Origin: Argopecten irradians
Taxonomy: Eukaryota > Mollusca > Bivalvia > Pectinida > Pectinidae
Assembly: GCF_041381155.1 (NCBI RefSeq)
Contig: NC_091147.1
Location: forward strand, 35,544,909-35,608,908
DNA: 64,000 nucleotides
Reading direction: 5' to 3'
Below are positions 46,948 to 57,530 of this stretch, one piece after another. Each line of letters opens with the position of its first letter. The stretch's first letter is position 1. Under the pieces are notes generated by a model. That model did not search any database, had not been told where the DNA came from, and saw only the letters and a list, made by a program, of their open reading frames with translations. The position numbers were made by a program, and so were the translations under genes.

Positions 46948-49550
46948 GTTAGTTGTCATTTCAAAATATTTTATTACGTCAAATAGATTGTACTTCGATC
47001 AGGCAGCAGGCAAAGCCTATATATATGCCCTATCCAAAGAGGTTTGTATTTTATATTGATGGGTATTTGGAAAATCAATTTGTTGTTTTACTGTATTTCT
47101 TCCAAAATTTCATGTTTAGTCGTCTATCATTATTGATTCAGTCCGTTTACTGTAAAGTAGCTAATATTCGTGGGAGTTTTATCTTCGCTGAATTCGAAGA
47201 TTCATCCAAATTTGCGACATTTAACAAAATTGTATATCTCATAGCCTATCGTGTGAATGACGATTTCACAGGCTATAAATAAGATTTGCGAAAATAAGCC
47301 CTCGCGAAAAAGTCCCAAAGAGTGAAATCGCGAAGGTTTACACCCGACAAATTTTAAAACTATATGATACTCATGCCATCTGGTAAAATTAATTAACCCA
47401 AGGCATAACCTGTGAATACGTTTTGGCTCATTTGTGACCATCCGATTGAGGATACGTAATTTCCATAATGACAATTTGTCGCGATCGTGAATTTTCAATT
47501 GAAAACTGGAATAATTCTTCTTCGGTATACTATGATATAAATAATTTGTCATTTATATATATTTCGTTTTTGAGTTTCAAAGCAATTTACTTTAAGATTA
47601 TTGATTGAAATTTTCTCTTTTTTCTTATTATTTTATAATGCCACCTAAGTGGTACTGTAAACCATATTTCTTTCGCGTGTGATTTACTTTCGCGAAATTC
47701 ACGATCCAAGAAAATTCGCGAAAATTTATCTCCGTACATTGATATCTACATGACATATATTGATGAAAATTTTAATCCAATTTTTGAATCTGCGAAAGTT
47801 AATTTTTGAGAACTTATTTTGTAATGGAAATCGCGAAATTACGAAGCCGCGAAACAAAATTGGTTTACAAAACTTCTATTCGTCAATTCGTCAAGTCAAG
47901 TTTAAAATATGTTATTCCTTTCGTTCAGGAAAGGTGGTTGGACCGTGTGCGGATGCTGACGATCCAATGGCCTGTATGCACGGGATTCTCATGCACGGCG
48001 ACAAAACTGAAGGGGTGAATCATGCAGCAGAAGACGGGTATCTCAAATTCAAATCGAATCTCGAGACAGGGGCGAAGGCGAAGGTCGGACCTTCGGATGC
48101 CGAAGCGATGTTCCATGGTGTTTTGATGCATGGCGATGACACGACCAATGTTGAACACGAGCACAAGGGTGAAGAGGACATTAAACCAGAAAGTCCGAAG
48201 AAGGTCAACCTGCCTGAGGATATCGAGGACTACATGCATGGCGTGTTGATGCATGGCGATGACGAACCAGGAATTGACCACAAGAAAGACCACGAAAAAT
48301 TAAAAGAAGTAAAGGATGATCAGAGCTCGGAGGCTCAAAAAGGACCAGATGATATTGATAACATGATGCATAAACTGATGCATACAGATGGCGACATATC
48401 ACATGAGCATGAGAAAGACGGTGATTCGGTCAATGAGAAGGGAACTGCAGAAGATCTTGATAATATGATGCATAAACTGATGCACAAAGATGGCGACATA
48501 TCACATGAGCATGAGAAAGACGGTGATTTGACCAAGGAGAAGGGACTTGCAGAAGATCTCGATAACATGATGCATAAACTGATGCATGAAGACGGCGACA
48601 TAGCTCATAACCACGAGAAAGACAGTGATTCGACCAATGAGAAGGGACTTACAGAAGATCTCGATAATATGATGCATAAACTGATGCATAAAGATGGCGA
48701 CATATCACATGAGCATGAGAAAGACGGTGATTTGACCAAGGAGAAGGGACTTGCAGAAGATCTCGATAATATGATGCATAAACTGATGCATAAAGATGGC
48801 GACCTATCACATGACCATGAGAAAGATGGTGATTCGGTCAATGAGAAGGGACTTGCAGAAGATCTCGATAATATGATGCATAAACTGATGCACAAAGATG
48901 GCGACATATCACATGATAAAGAAAACGACAAGAACAACCCTGATTCTGATCTTTCAAAGGGGCCAGCCGAGATAGATGACATGATGCATCGGCTGATGCA
49001 CAAGGATGGAGATATTTCACACTCCAATGACGACAAGAAACGGGATCAACTGACCGGAAAGGTAGGTCCCGATACGGACGACCTTCATGGCATCCTGATG
49101 CACGGGGACAAGGAAACTGGACACGTGCACGAGCACTACAGCTGGATGAAACCATTCAAGATGGACAAAGACGCATTACGTAAACTTGATATCGACGAGG
49201 ACATCTTGAAATCTGTCGGTTTGGAGTCTGTAATACAAGATCTGAAGGATTATGACGAATGGAAAAAGAGTAAATCCAAAGATATCGAAGATGAAATGGA
49301 CGATATTTCTGAGAATATAATGTCTGATATTGAGGCCACGAAGAAACGTTACCTAAAAAGGGCACGTAAAATTGATATCAATGAAAATTCGGGAATTACG
49401 GTCGAGTCCTTGAAGCTTCTTGCAAAAGCCCCTGGGCATGAACACGTGGTTGATGACGCGACGCATAGCCTCGAATTGATTGGTAGCACAGACCCAATCA
49501 GTGAGCGTCATAAGCTATTTCAAAAAGATGCCAAATCCGATGATTTGTAA
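46872..49550 (+). CDS. Secreted Met-His/Asp-rich repeat protein, two coding exons
   Basis: No family recognised. Exons 46872-46947 and 47929-49550 join in phase 1 (GAA G|GA AAG) into 565 residues; ATG 46875 would give 564. The signal peptide is MMSLSTVTVVLFLLHWTVHG, followed by KPTLEG. The mature protein carries eleven motifs of the form MHxxLMHxD: three diverged ones (MHGILMHGD type) near the N-terminus; six regular 34-residue units with MMHKLMHKDGDISHEHEK starting near residues 171, 205, 239, 273, 307 and 341; one at 377; and a last LHGILMHGD. A non-repeated, charged, probably helical C-terminal region of about 120 residues follows. Clustered Met, His and Asp suggest binding of divalent or copper ions, but this is inference. 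Only two Cys occur, both at the start of the mature chain. A TATA-like tract precedes the gene. The stop region is itself tandemly repeated. Confidence 0.87.
46948..47928 (+). other. Met-His gene intron
   Basis: 981 bp, largely made of two dispersed-repeat copies (about 47155-47365 and 47652-47871), ending CCTTTCGTTCAG. The reading frame happens to stay open into the intron from 47760, but the acceptor and the phase match exon 1. Confidence 0.8.
47652..47871. mobile_element. Dispersed TCGCG-rich element, copy in Met-His gene intron
   Basis: Ends ACTGTAAACCATA and TTGGTTTACA are inverted. Aligns with 39765-39980. It stops about 57 bp before the exon 2 acceptor. Confidence 0.72.
47929..49550 (+). 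CDS. Met-His gene exon 2
   Basis: One uninterrupted frame of 540 codons including TAA, from (G)KVVGPCADADDPMACMHGI to HKLFQKDAKSDDL. It contains all eleven Met-His motifs and the charged C-terminal region. Confidence 0.88.
48351..48962 (+). repeat. 102-bp in-frame coding repeat, six regular units
   Basis: MMHKLMH starts lie at 48363, 48465, 48567, 48669, 48771 and 48873, exactly 102 bp apart, then one at 48981 after 108 bp. Units differ at both synonymous and replacement sites, and units 2 and 4 are most alike, which suggests duplication of a two-unit block. Confidence 0.93.
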
Positions 49551-49642
49551 CATGTGAATCATCCATCGGATAATTTGTAAAACGTGAAAATCGGATAATT
49601 TGTAAAATGTGAAACATCTGATGATATTTATAATGTGAAATT
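49534..49642 (+). repeat. Tandem repeat spanning the stop codon
   Basis: ATCCGATGATTTGTAACATG at the end of the coding sequence is followed by CATCGGATAATTTGTAAAAC, then AATCGGATAATTTGTAAAAT, then a decayed ACATCTGATGATATTTATAA, at spacings of about 25-33 bp. The first copy supplies the TAA stop. Confidence 0.85.
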
Positions 49643-49964
49643 ATTCACATTAAAGGATAAATACAAATTTGTGAATTATCATTCAAATATTTTGTACTAT
49701 TAAAAGTATTTTTGTATTTAGCTTGATAAAATAACATTAAGATTTCAATTATCCTTACCATTTTAAAATCAAATATCAACAAAATGCCTGACGTTTCATA
49801 GATAATAATTTAAAATTAAACTAAACACTTCCTAATTTAGAGCAATGAAATCGTATAAGAAAATCGATTTTGAAAAAGTTAGTGTGAACTTTCACTTTGT
49901 TATACTGGTAATGTCCGGTTATTGACAAACAAAATACTACACTATATTCAATAGTTTAATATAC
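49643..49964. other. 3' flank of the Met-His gene
   Basis: AT-rich. ATTAAA at about 49649 is a weak poly(A) signal candidate. Confidence 0.4.
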
Positions 49965-50190
49965 TACTGTAAACGTTCTTATATTAGCAGTACTACTAGT
50001 TTTATTTTAGCGTTATTCCGGCTGACTTTGAAGCGCTAATTTAGCTAAAGCGCTATTGTGAAAAAGATGTTTCCGGTTGTGAACCACCAAAGTGCGCTAA
50101 TTTATATCCACGCTAATATATAATAATTTACAGATCTTTAGCATTAGCGATCAACGTTGACAGCGCTAAACTAAGTACGTTTATAGTATA
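49965..50190. mobile_element. MITE with TACTGTAAACGT ends and GCGCTAA motifs
   Basis: Left TACTGTAAACGTTCTTATA; right AAGTACGTTTATAGTATA as an imperfect inverse. The interior repeats AGCGCTAATTTA and its inverse. Confidence 0.65.
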
Positions 50191-51109
50191 CCATAAGACA
50201 ATGAAAATAAAAACAAAAACACAGGTTCCGGAGAAAAACATGAATTTTAATAGCTATAACCAAACATCACATATGTACTATGTAATAATTAAACAGTTGA
50301 ACACAGTGACTAATATCTTAACAACTACCAGAAATATTACTCAAACACGTGACTGGACAGTGGTCAAAGCTCATCTCATAAATATACAATGTTTACGATT
50401 CCGGTTAATCTCAATGTCAATGATATCACTATAAGAGGGCATTGTGGAGCTGTTTTGATACTCTACTAAGTAGAAAACAACAGTCATTAAGCTAGCAGAT
50501 GTAAATTAATGCATGTTAACTTATTTTCCAGTACGATTGATTTCACGAATTTCGTGGGCTATAAAAATCGCGTAAAAACCCTCCGCAAACAGGAAAGTAG
50601 AACTGAAAAAGTGTCTCTATCAATGACGAAGTTAAATAAGAAAGTCACAGTGTCGGAGAACGTGAAATTAAATCTTTGCGAATAGGAAAAGTAGAACTGA
50701 AGACGTATCTATCAATCGCGAAGCTAAATAAGTCATAGAGTCTAAAAACGTGAAATTAAATCTAAGCGAAAATAAGTTGGTCTACAGTATATTTCACCAA
50801 TGAAGGTGGTCACTCTTGCTATTGTTCCACAAATCACAGATAATTCACAAACGCCTTATAACGAAACAAATAAGTGAAGAGAATGTCTCGTCAATCTTAA
50901 CGGGAAACTAACGAAGTATACAACAAAAAGACATTTTGAAAGATGAAGATATAACAAGTACAGTTCAGTGACGTTATATACATATTTACAAAGATTTAAT
51001 CAAAATCATCGGAATCTATTCTGCCATCTCTGTGTGCTGTTACAATGAACCAAATATGAATCATTCTGATCAGTGTTGACGATATGTGCAGAGCGGTTTT
51101 GCGAAATTT
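50191..51109. other. Intergenic with repeat fragments
   Basis: About 50555-50795 has repeated GTGAAATTAAATCTTTGCG-like blocks of the TCGCG-type dispersed elements. No gene. Confidence 0.5.
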
Positions 51110-51271
51110 AATTTTCTAAAAAAAGTCTTCATTTAACTTTGGACAGTCACTTTACACCATTACCACCATTGAAAAGTTTGAGCTTCTAATTTTACTTCAA
51201 GTTAAAAATATGAAAAATAATTAATTGCAAATTTTCTAAAAAAAGTCTTCATTTAACTTTATGGACAGTCA
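51110..51271. repeat. 40-bp direct repeat enclosing an 80-bp MITE fragment
   Basis: AATTTTCTAAAAAAAGTCTT then CATTTAACTTTGGACAGTCA occurs at 51110-51149 and again at 51230-51271 (with an extra AT). Between them lie 80 bp identical in kind to the interior of the TTAA MITE family (CTTTACACCATTACCACCAT, AAAATAATTAATTGCA). Confidence 0.88.
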
Positions 51272-52586
51272 TTTCGACGCTTGCATTGTCTGACATAGTA
51301 CGATACATGTGAAGCGTAGAATAGATCCCGATTTCGACTACTGTACGATGTTTTACCTGCAATACAGCGGAAAAGAGAAAGAATTCTTCCCAAATAAGAT
51401 CAAATTCATACAACAAATTTTCGTTTACACAATTCGGGGCGATACAAGCTGTGAAGCGACCAGTGTGCTCAATCTAAATTGGATTAAAATGCTAAATGTA
51501 TTTTAAAAATATTTCCACGAAAGAAAAAAAATTAATTCCGCTGATTGTCAGGATTAGAGCAACAACTTTATGGCAGTATGTTTCATTGTTATAATCTCCT
51601 GAGGCTTGCCTACGTTAACCATTGCATTGATCGTTGCAGATTATACAAACATAGCGAATTCTCTGAATAATTTGAAATTCTATCAGTTACAAACAAATAT
51701 TTATACAAGATATACATATTACACAACAAATCACACAAAAAAAATCTTGTAACCTTGTCTCTTTGTGAAGACAACAAATCGTATCATATAAAATCAAGTC
51801 GTACTTGTAATATTGCATGAGTGAGTCATATATTCGTATATACACATCATTGACGAAACAAAAATGATGTGAGAAACTTTGTAGTGTAAACGTGAAAATA
51901 TATCAGAGGGAAACTCTCACAAATATCATTTGAAAGATCAATTTCCCACAACAATAATTTGCTGTTCTAAAAATACGCAAATACGTATATAATCATAATA
52001 TCGAAACGTCAAAATAAAATCCATAATACAGTGAAACCAGCTTTAGAACGTGAAGATAAATTTTTGAAAAATCGCGTCACCTTTGTAATGAAAGGCGATG
52101 ACGATTTGACAGAGATCTAGTGATCCAAATTTTTAATTTCATAAGTAAGTGACGTGAATAAATGATTATTTTAAGCATGACATATGGCTATACCTAACGA
52201 CAGCTCATCTAAACAAAGACTTTCAAATTGATGAAAAACGCACATCAAAAAGCACACCCTAAACCAAATATCTTACAATGAGGGTGAAATAAACCGAAGA
52301 ATACCAAAATATGTATATATAGGTTCTCGACTTATACTAAATTCGAAAACCATACATCGCAAAATCAGTCGATATTGACACTTTAACTTTCATCTGGGTT
52401 CGGGAGCATATTTATGATACAAATATGTATCATAAATATTTTTTAACAAAACCATAACAAAGGTTATTTAAAATCATAACATAGGCTATTTATCTATTGG
52501 ATACATTGTTATCCTTGGTCTTTGCCTCAATTAGTACTAATGAACTTTGTAGATATGAAAATGTTATTTTTAACTATAAACTTTAC
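51272..52586. other. Intergenic, no gene seen
   Basis: AT-rich DNA with no recognisable element or coding segment. Confidence 0.5.
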
Positions 52587-52924
52587 CGTGCGTGCCATTT
52601 GCGGGTTCGTACCGTTTGTTCCGGTACGAATCTGTTGTATCTGACACGCTGTCCAAGCCGAACCGAACGGGTACAGGTGAAATATGACATTTTTCGTCAG
52701 AATTTCTTTTTGTTGCAAACAAGACGTAATACATGTATATTAGTTGAAATTTGATATATTATGCATTTCAATCCAATTTGAGACTTTTAGGTAATGTTCA
52801 ATTCATTTGTTTTAAATTCGAAACATGTTTTTCATATCGGTGCCGCCATATTGGGGACTCGTTCTATCGGGTGATGCCGTATCAATGCAGTACAACTGGG
52901 ACGATTCCACAAAAGGAACGCACG
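52587..52924. mobile_element. MITE with CGTGCGTNCC ends, copy 1
   Basis: Left CGTGCGTGCCATTTGCGG and right ACAAAAGGAACGCACG are imperfect inverted ends about 33 bp long. It is homologous along its length to 63486-63846, sharing GGTGCCGCCATATTGG, GTATTTCAATCCA/GCATTTCAATCCA and CAGTACAACTGG. Confidence 0.75.
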
Positions 52925-53269
52925 AATAGTCAATATTAAGCCTGGCTCCAGTGAGACTGGGGTCTATCTGATATCGGGTATTAATTGATAAAGGGCCACC
53001 ACTAACCTCACTAATGTCAGAGTGTGACATGGTTATCAACATATTCTGATAAGATTGTGCAGTGATACTGAAATTTAGGTCATTTCATATGCATTGATAA
53101 CGTACAAAAATTTATTGTTAAATATCGTTAGACAGATGATATTTTAGATATAATGCAATTGGTCCCAAATTTTCTCTCGGAGGTAATTTGATCCCGTTTC
53201 ATCCATAATATGCATCTTTAGATTATTAGAAGATTAAACGGTTTATAAATATATTTTTTCAGTCTGGGG

Positions 53270-53425
53270 CGAGTTTCATGATCATAACTTATCTTTAAGG
53301 AAATCCGTCACTTAAAAGTTTCCATGGGAAACATCACAGATTTTAAAGAAAGCTCCTTAATTATGAGTCTTTCCTTAACTCATGTAATACTTTAATGCGT
53401 GTTCGTGAAACTGGACCGTTTCTGT
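53270..53425. mobile_element. Dispersed palindromic repeat with CCTTAA motifs, copy 2
   Basis: GCGAGTTTCATGATCATAAC at the left, GTGTTCGTGAAACTGGACCG at the right, with ATCTTTAAGG and CCTTAA blocks between. Related to 29590-29740. Confidence 0.6.
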
Positions 53426-53756
53426 ATCCAACGTATGGATCAATCATTTTCTAATTCTTGGAAATTTCATTTTCCATGGTCTCCTATTCAGTAAAATTTG
53501 AACCGCGCCAGTTCAGAATGCTAGTTAATAACCTATACGGCATGTAAAGTGTTTCAGTCCTATTTATCCTCGACAAGACGTAGCGTAACTTATCACACAA
53601 TAAACTCATGCAATATCACAGACTAATCCAACAGCCTTCCGTTTTTTCTTCTGAACTCAAATCAAGAAACACAAAGTCCGGAATGCTTCAATAAGTAAGG
53701 ATAAGGTTACGACATAATGCTAACATGAATATTCACATCACAGTCTTCCCATAGCC

Positions 53757-53972
53757 AATCCTCATATCCATATAGTATGCCCTCATATCCATATAGTATG
53801 TCCTCATATCTATATATGTCATCATGACCCTCCAGTATGGAATCATATCCCAACAGTATGTTCTCGCATCCATAGAGTATGGCATCACATCCTGATCGTA
53901 TGTCCTCATATCTCGATATTATGTCTTCATATCTCGATATTATGTCTTCATATCTCTATATTATGTCCTAAT
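53757..53972. repeat. 20-bp minisatellite, about ten copies
   Basis: Units such as CCTCATATCCATATAGTATG, later TCTTCATATCTCGATATTATG, with period 20-21 bp and increasing divergence in the middle. Confidence 0.9.
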
Positions 53973-54054
53973 ATCTCTTTAATTTGTATATATTTGTAAT
54001 GTAAACGTAACAGTCTCGAATTCCAAATCCGCATTGACTAGCTACGATATGTCA

Positions 54055-54122
54055 CTAAATATTAAACAAATATTCCTTCTCCAACTGCTGCTTGTCTTCA
54101 GATCGAGGTAACCATGGCATCC
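54055..54122 (-). CDS. Possible terminal coding exon
   Basis: On the minus strand a good acceptor, TTTTTTTCTTTTTCAG, precedes (G)GMPWLPRSEDKQQLEKEY, then LFNI and a stop. The acceptor is phase 1, which matches the phase-1 donor of transporter exon 4 about 3.7 kb upstream, so it could be an alternative last exon of that gene replacing the TM12-containing exon. It might also belong to an unseen gene or be chance. Confidence 0.3.
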
Positions 54123-54931
54123 CTGAAAAAGAAAAAAATGAGCACCATAGCAACACTCGCCAGAAAAAAAAGTGTCTTTTATGCAGAGAAAAAAGTGCAG
54201 AGATAAATAACAAATAATCATTAAAGGGAAAAATCAAATCCAGTACTACGTATAGCAACCTCTGATGATTAGAGGGTTTGATCACTCTTGAAATAAGGGT
54301 GACAGGGTTAAAACAAGGACATGTGCCTACAGCATTACAGTTATTTCTGTTTTAGTTTAAAGCATAAAAAGTAAATAAGCGTAGAATTAATATAGCTTGA
54401 AAAAAATTATAGACTGTTTAGTGCGTTCTGGTAGGTGGCCCGTGCTGAGTATGATTTTCGACACTCACAATTCGTTTATATTTCTAATCCATACCTATCG
54501 AGAGGTCACACAATGTATTAAAAATAATTACGCGAAACTATCTGTCTCGTTGAACATTTTTGTTGTTATTTTATTTTTATTTTTGAAATCTACTTAAGAT
54601 GAATTACCAGAGTGTGGTACAGGCAACTAAATGTATGTGTGATAATTGTGTTACTTTTCCTCTAATTGCAGCATAAATAAAATAAAATATTTTATAAAAC
54701 CATGGATATTGGAGGTGTTAATGATGCCAAGCTTGGTGAATATCAGACATGTAGTTTTAGAGAAATGAATCAAAAACAAAAACAGATTCATGCAGCACAT
54801 GGGTGTGTTGCGGTCCTGATGATGTATGTATGTATTCTGACTTTTTCGAGTTTGGTGCTAATCTAACGGATAACGTTTCAGAAACCAAACCAAACGCAAA
54901 ACTTTGAAGTCAAATGTTAGTGCCGTCAATC

Positions 54932-54988
54932 TCTCCCGGGGTTCATTGCGGTCCCCTCATTCAGGGGACCGCATTGAACTCTAGGAGA
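54932..54988. other. GC-rich perfect-core hairpin
   Basis: TGCGGTCCCCT, loop CATTC, then AGGGGACCGCA. The outer arms extend the pairing to about 26 bp with a few mismatches (TCTCCCGGGGTTCA and TGAACTCTAGGAGA). It stands out in AT-rich surroundings. It may be a small foldback element or a transcribed hairpin. Confidence 0.7.
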
Positions 54989-57342
54989 AATTACAGAAAA
55001 ATAACACCACAGTCTCGTCTTCGCGACGTTCGTCGTGGGCGACATAAAAGTGTGCCGGATTCACGTTTTTATGATTCAACCTCAGATTTCAGATGCAATT
55101 AATGACTTGGAAAGAAGAGAGGGAAATAACGTGTGCTTTTCTAGATGATATTTAGTATATAAATACATCTACTATAATACGACACATAAATAACACACAT
55201 CTGCAGTCAGAAATGATAATACAACATCAAACTATATGTGGGTTAGTGCGTTAGTGATTTATCGTCTGCATGACTACGCCTATTAATTTATAAACAAATA
55301 ATGTAAGGCACATTCAAATATAATTTCTATAGCGTTAACTTTGTGTAATACCGAAGAATTGAATCAAAAATTGATTGCAATAAATATGTGTCTTCTAAGA
55401 TTGCTTTCTTTTAAAGTGATCTTATTTTAATTATTTTAACTCAAATGAGACTGCGCAAAAAAGGTGTTTGGCATTTTCGCTATTATTAGAGTTCGCAATT
55501 CGTTGGCTAACATAGTTCAAAATCAATATTTCGGTAAATTGTTATTTCGCACTAATAATGCTGTCAGTATGTTTGAAGACTGTGATGATGTTTCAAACAA
55601 ATAACAAAAGAAAACGGAAAAGTGTGAATAAAGATAGTAGTGAAAATAACGGAACGGCAAAAACACGTAAATGTATACACTACACAGGCTTACAACATCG
55701 ATCTTGACAAGATCCGAAATATTGACAATATCCATGGTTACAAGGGAGATAACCTACCATTATTATGGTTTCTCATTCGCTTCGCCATTTTCATGTCTGA
55801 AAGTAGACATTTGTTTTGTTAAGAATCATGTCGGATTATCAACACGATGAAGTTTTATTATAACATTTCTGTTCGTACTGAAATGCTGCGTCGCCATTAT
55901 TTATTTTGTTTGTTATAAAAAAGAAACTTTGATGATTAATCGTTAAATGATAAAGCAATAAAAATTTGATTCATACAATTCATTATAATTATCATTATAG
56001 CTATTCATTAAAATAATTAACGTAACGATTACGCAGATTACGCATACTGATGGGGTGCCTATAAAGATCGAAACGAAACCGAAACGAAACGTTTTCGTTT
56101 TTGTTCTTTTCGTTTTGTTTTGTTTTCGTTTCGCATTTTACAAGTACTCTATACTGATGACTTTAATTTTGTAAACTAACTAAGAGTGCCTGCATTTCTG
56201 TGTCAGTGTGTACAAGCGTCAAAGTGACTTGATAAGCTTCAGTGTGTGCAAGACCCTATGCGAAGATTTTTTGTTGAAAAGTAGGTTTATTGTATGGTGA
56301 TCATTCGCTTAGCAGTGGAGAGTTTTGAAGGACGTTCTCAGTTTGGGTAAAAGCCGTAGTATATATACCCATTGGCTCATACTGAACTGCCCGTGTAGGC
56401 TTCAAATTTGTCAACCAGTATTACATAGCTAGATGCATTTGATCATACATCTCAGTTTCGTAATTTCTGCGATTTTAAGTTAAGCACTTTTATCAGGTCA
56501 ACGTTTGCCCAAGAGTAAGGAATACACGTGGAACATGTCGTATGACTTTACCTTAAATAATTTGCTGTTGACATTTGCCGTTGACATTTGCCACATTTGC
56601 CGTTGCTATTTGCCGTTGCTATTTGCCTTTGCCATTAAATCGTTTATCAGTCACTATCGGTTATATGTTTTGCCTTTATCTAGGGATTCCTTGTTATCCT
56701 TGGGCTTATTATCACAGCCATGAACTGATCCACAATTGAGCCTTATTAGATCTACTGTGATGTACATTAGCATATAGATGACCAAACAACTTGTCTCATC
56801 TGTTGCTACACACAGGGCCTTCATGTTTACTATAACATAGTCTTAATGTGAACATATATAACGACAGTGATAGTAGCCCCTGGAATATCGAGGTTGCTTT
56901 AGGAAAATCGTTATCATGCGCCATTGTAATCACCGCTTATTAGTACGACAAAATTAGTGACGTCTACACATCTTTTTATGTAAGACGGGGCGATTATATC
57001 TACAAGAATTTAGGTGAATTGGTGTTTTCAAAGAGGCAACTACATCTCCCCCATGTCAATGAAAGCAAGGATACACTCTTGTGAAATGCTGGGTTTACCA
57101 GTCCTGTTCACGATAATGGTTATTAATAGATTCTGGATTAAAGATATACTTCTAATGGAGGCTAGATTTGACAGTGGTTAATACCCCTATACCATCTTGC
57201 TGCCACTTTCTGTCCGAAGCGGAAGTGACGTCATACAGCCAGAGCGAGGTTAGGAAGGTTACATCAGTGCACGGGAGGCACGGAAACAAAACAAATTATC
57301 TATTTACCTTATTTGTCACACCAAACACAACCACGTGACCAC
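54989..57342. other. 3' flank of the transporter gene; small repeats
   Basis: Contains a GAAACGAAAC palindrome (56069-56133) and short TTTGCCGTTG-type repeats (56560-56635). No supported gene. The piece next to 57342 is presumably transporter 3' UTR on the minus strand. Confidence 0.5.
56069..56133. repeat. GAAACG-rich inverted repeat
   Basis: GAAACGAAACCGAAACGAAA is followed by the roughly inverted TTCGTTTTGTTTTGTTTTCG. The left arm contains GAAANNGAAA spacing. Confidence 0.75.
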
Positions 57343-57530
57343 TTACACGAAGACAGCCTTTTCGTTAAGGTTAATTCCCTTCTCGTTGTTACTATCGTCT
57401 AACATAGCAACGAGGGGAACTTTCTGTTCGCTTGACGGTCTTTCCTCGCGCTCTTTGCCCATTGTCAAATAACCGCACTTTTGATATTTGAATAGCATCA
57501 TTATGATGGAGCTCCATAGGAGACACGAAC
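57343..57530 (-). CDS. Transporter exon 5 (last)
   Basis: Completes the last helix (SCLLWSSIIMMLF) and encodes the cytoplasmic tail, rich in Glu and Lys, then TAA. Acceptor TATTCTTTCATCAG. Confidence 0.85.

Noticed and set aside
47760-47928. N-terminal extension of the Met-His frame
   Set aside because: It runs through a dispersed repeat and a polypyrimidine-AG; the signal-peptide exon at 46872 gives the matching phase.
48351-48962. EF-hand calcium loops in the KDGDIS segments
   Set aside because: The spacing lacks the Gly at position 6 and a Glu at position 12 after a flanking helix; resemblance is limited to DGD.
48335-49036. Minus-strand frames over the Met-His repeat (SFSCSCDMSPSLCISLC type)
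   Set aside because: Antisense shadows of the 102-bp coding repeat.
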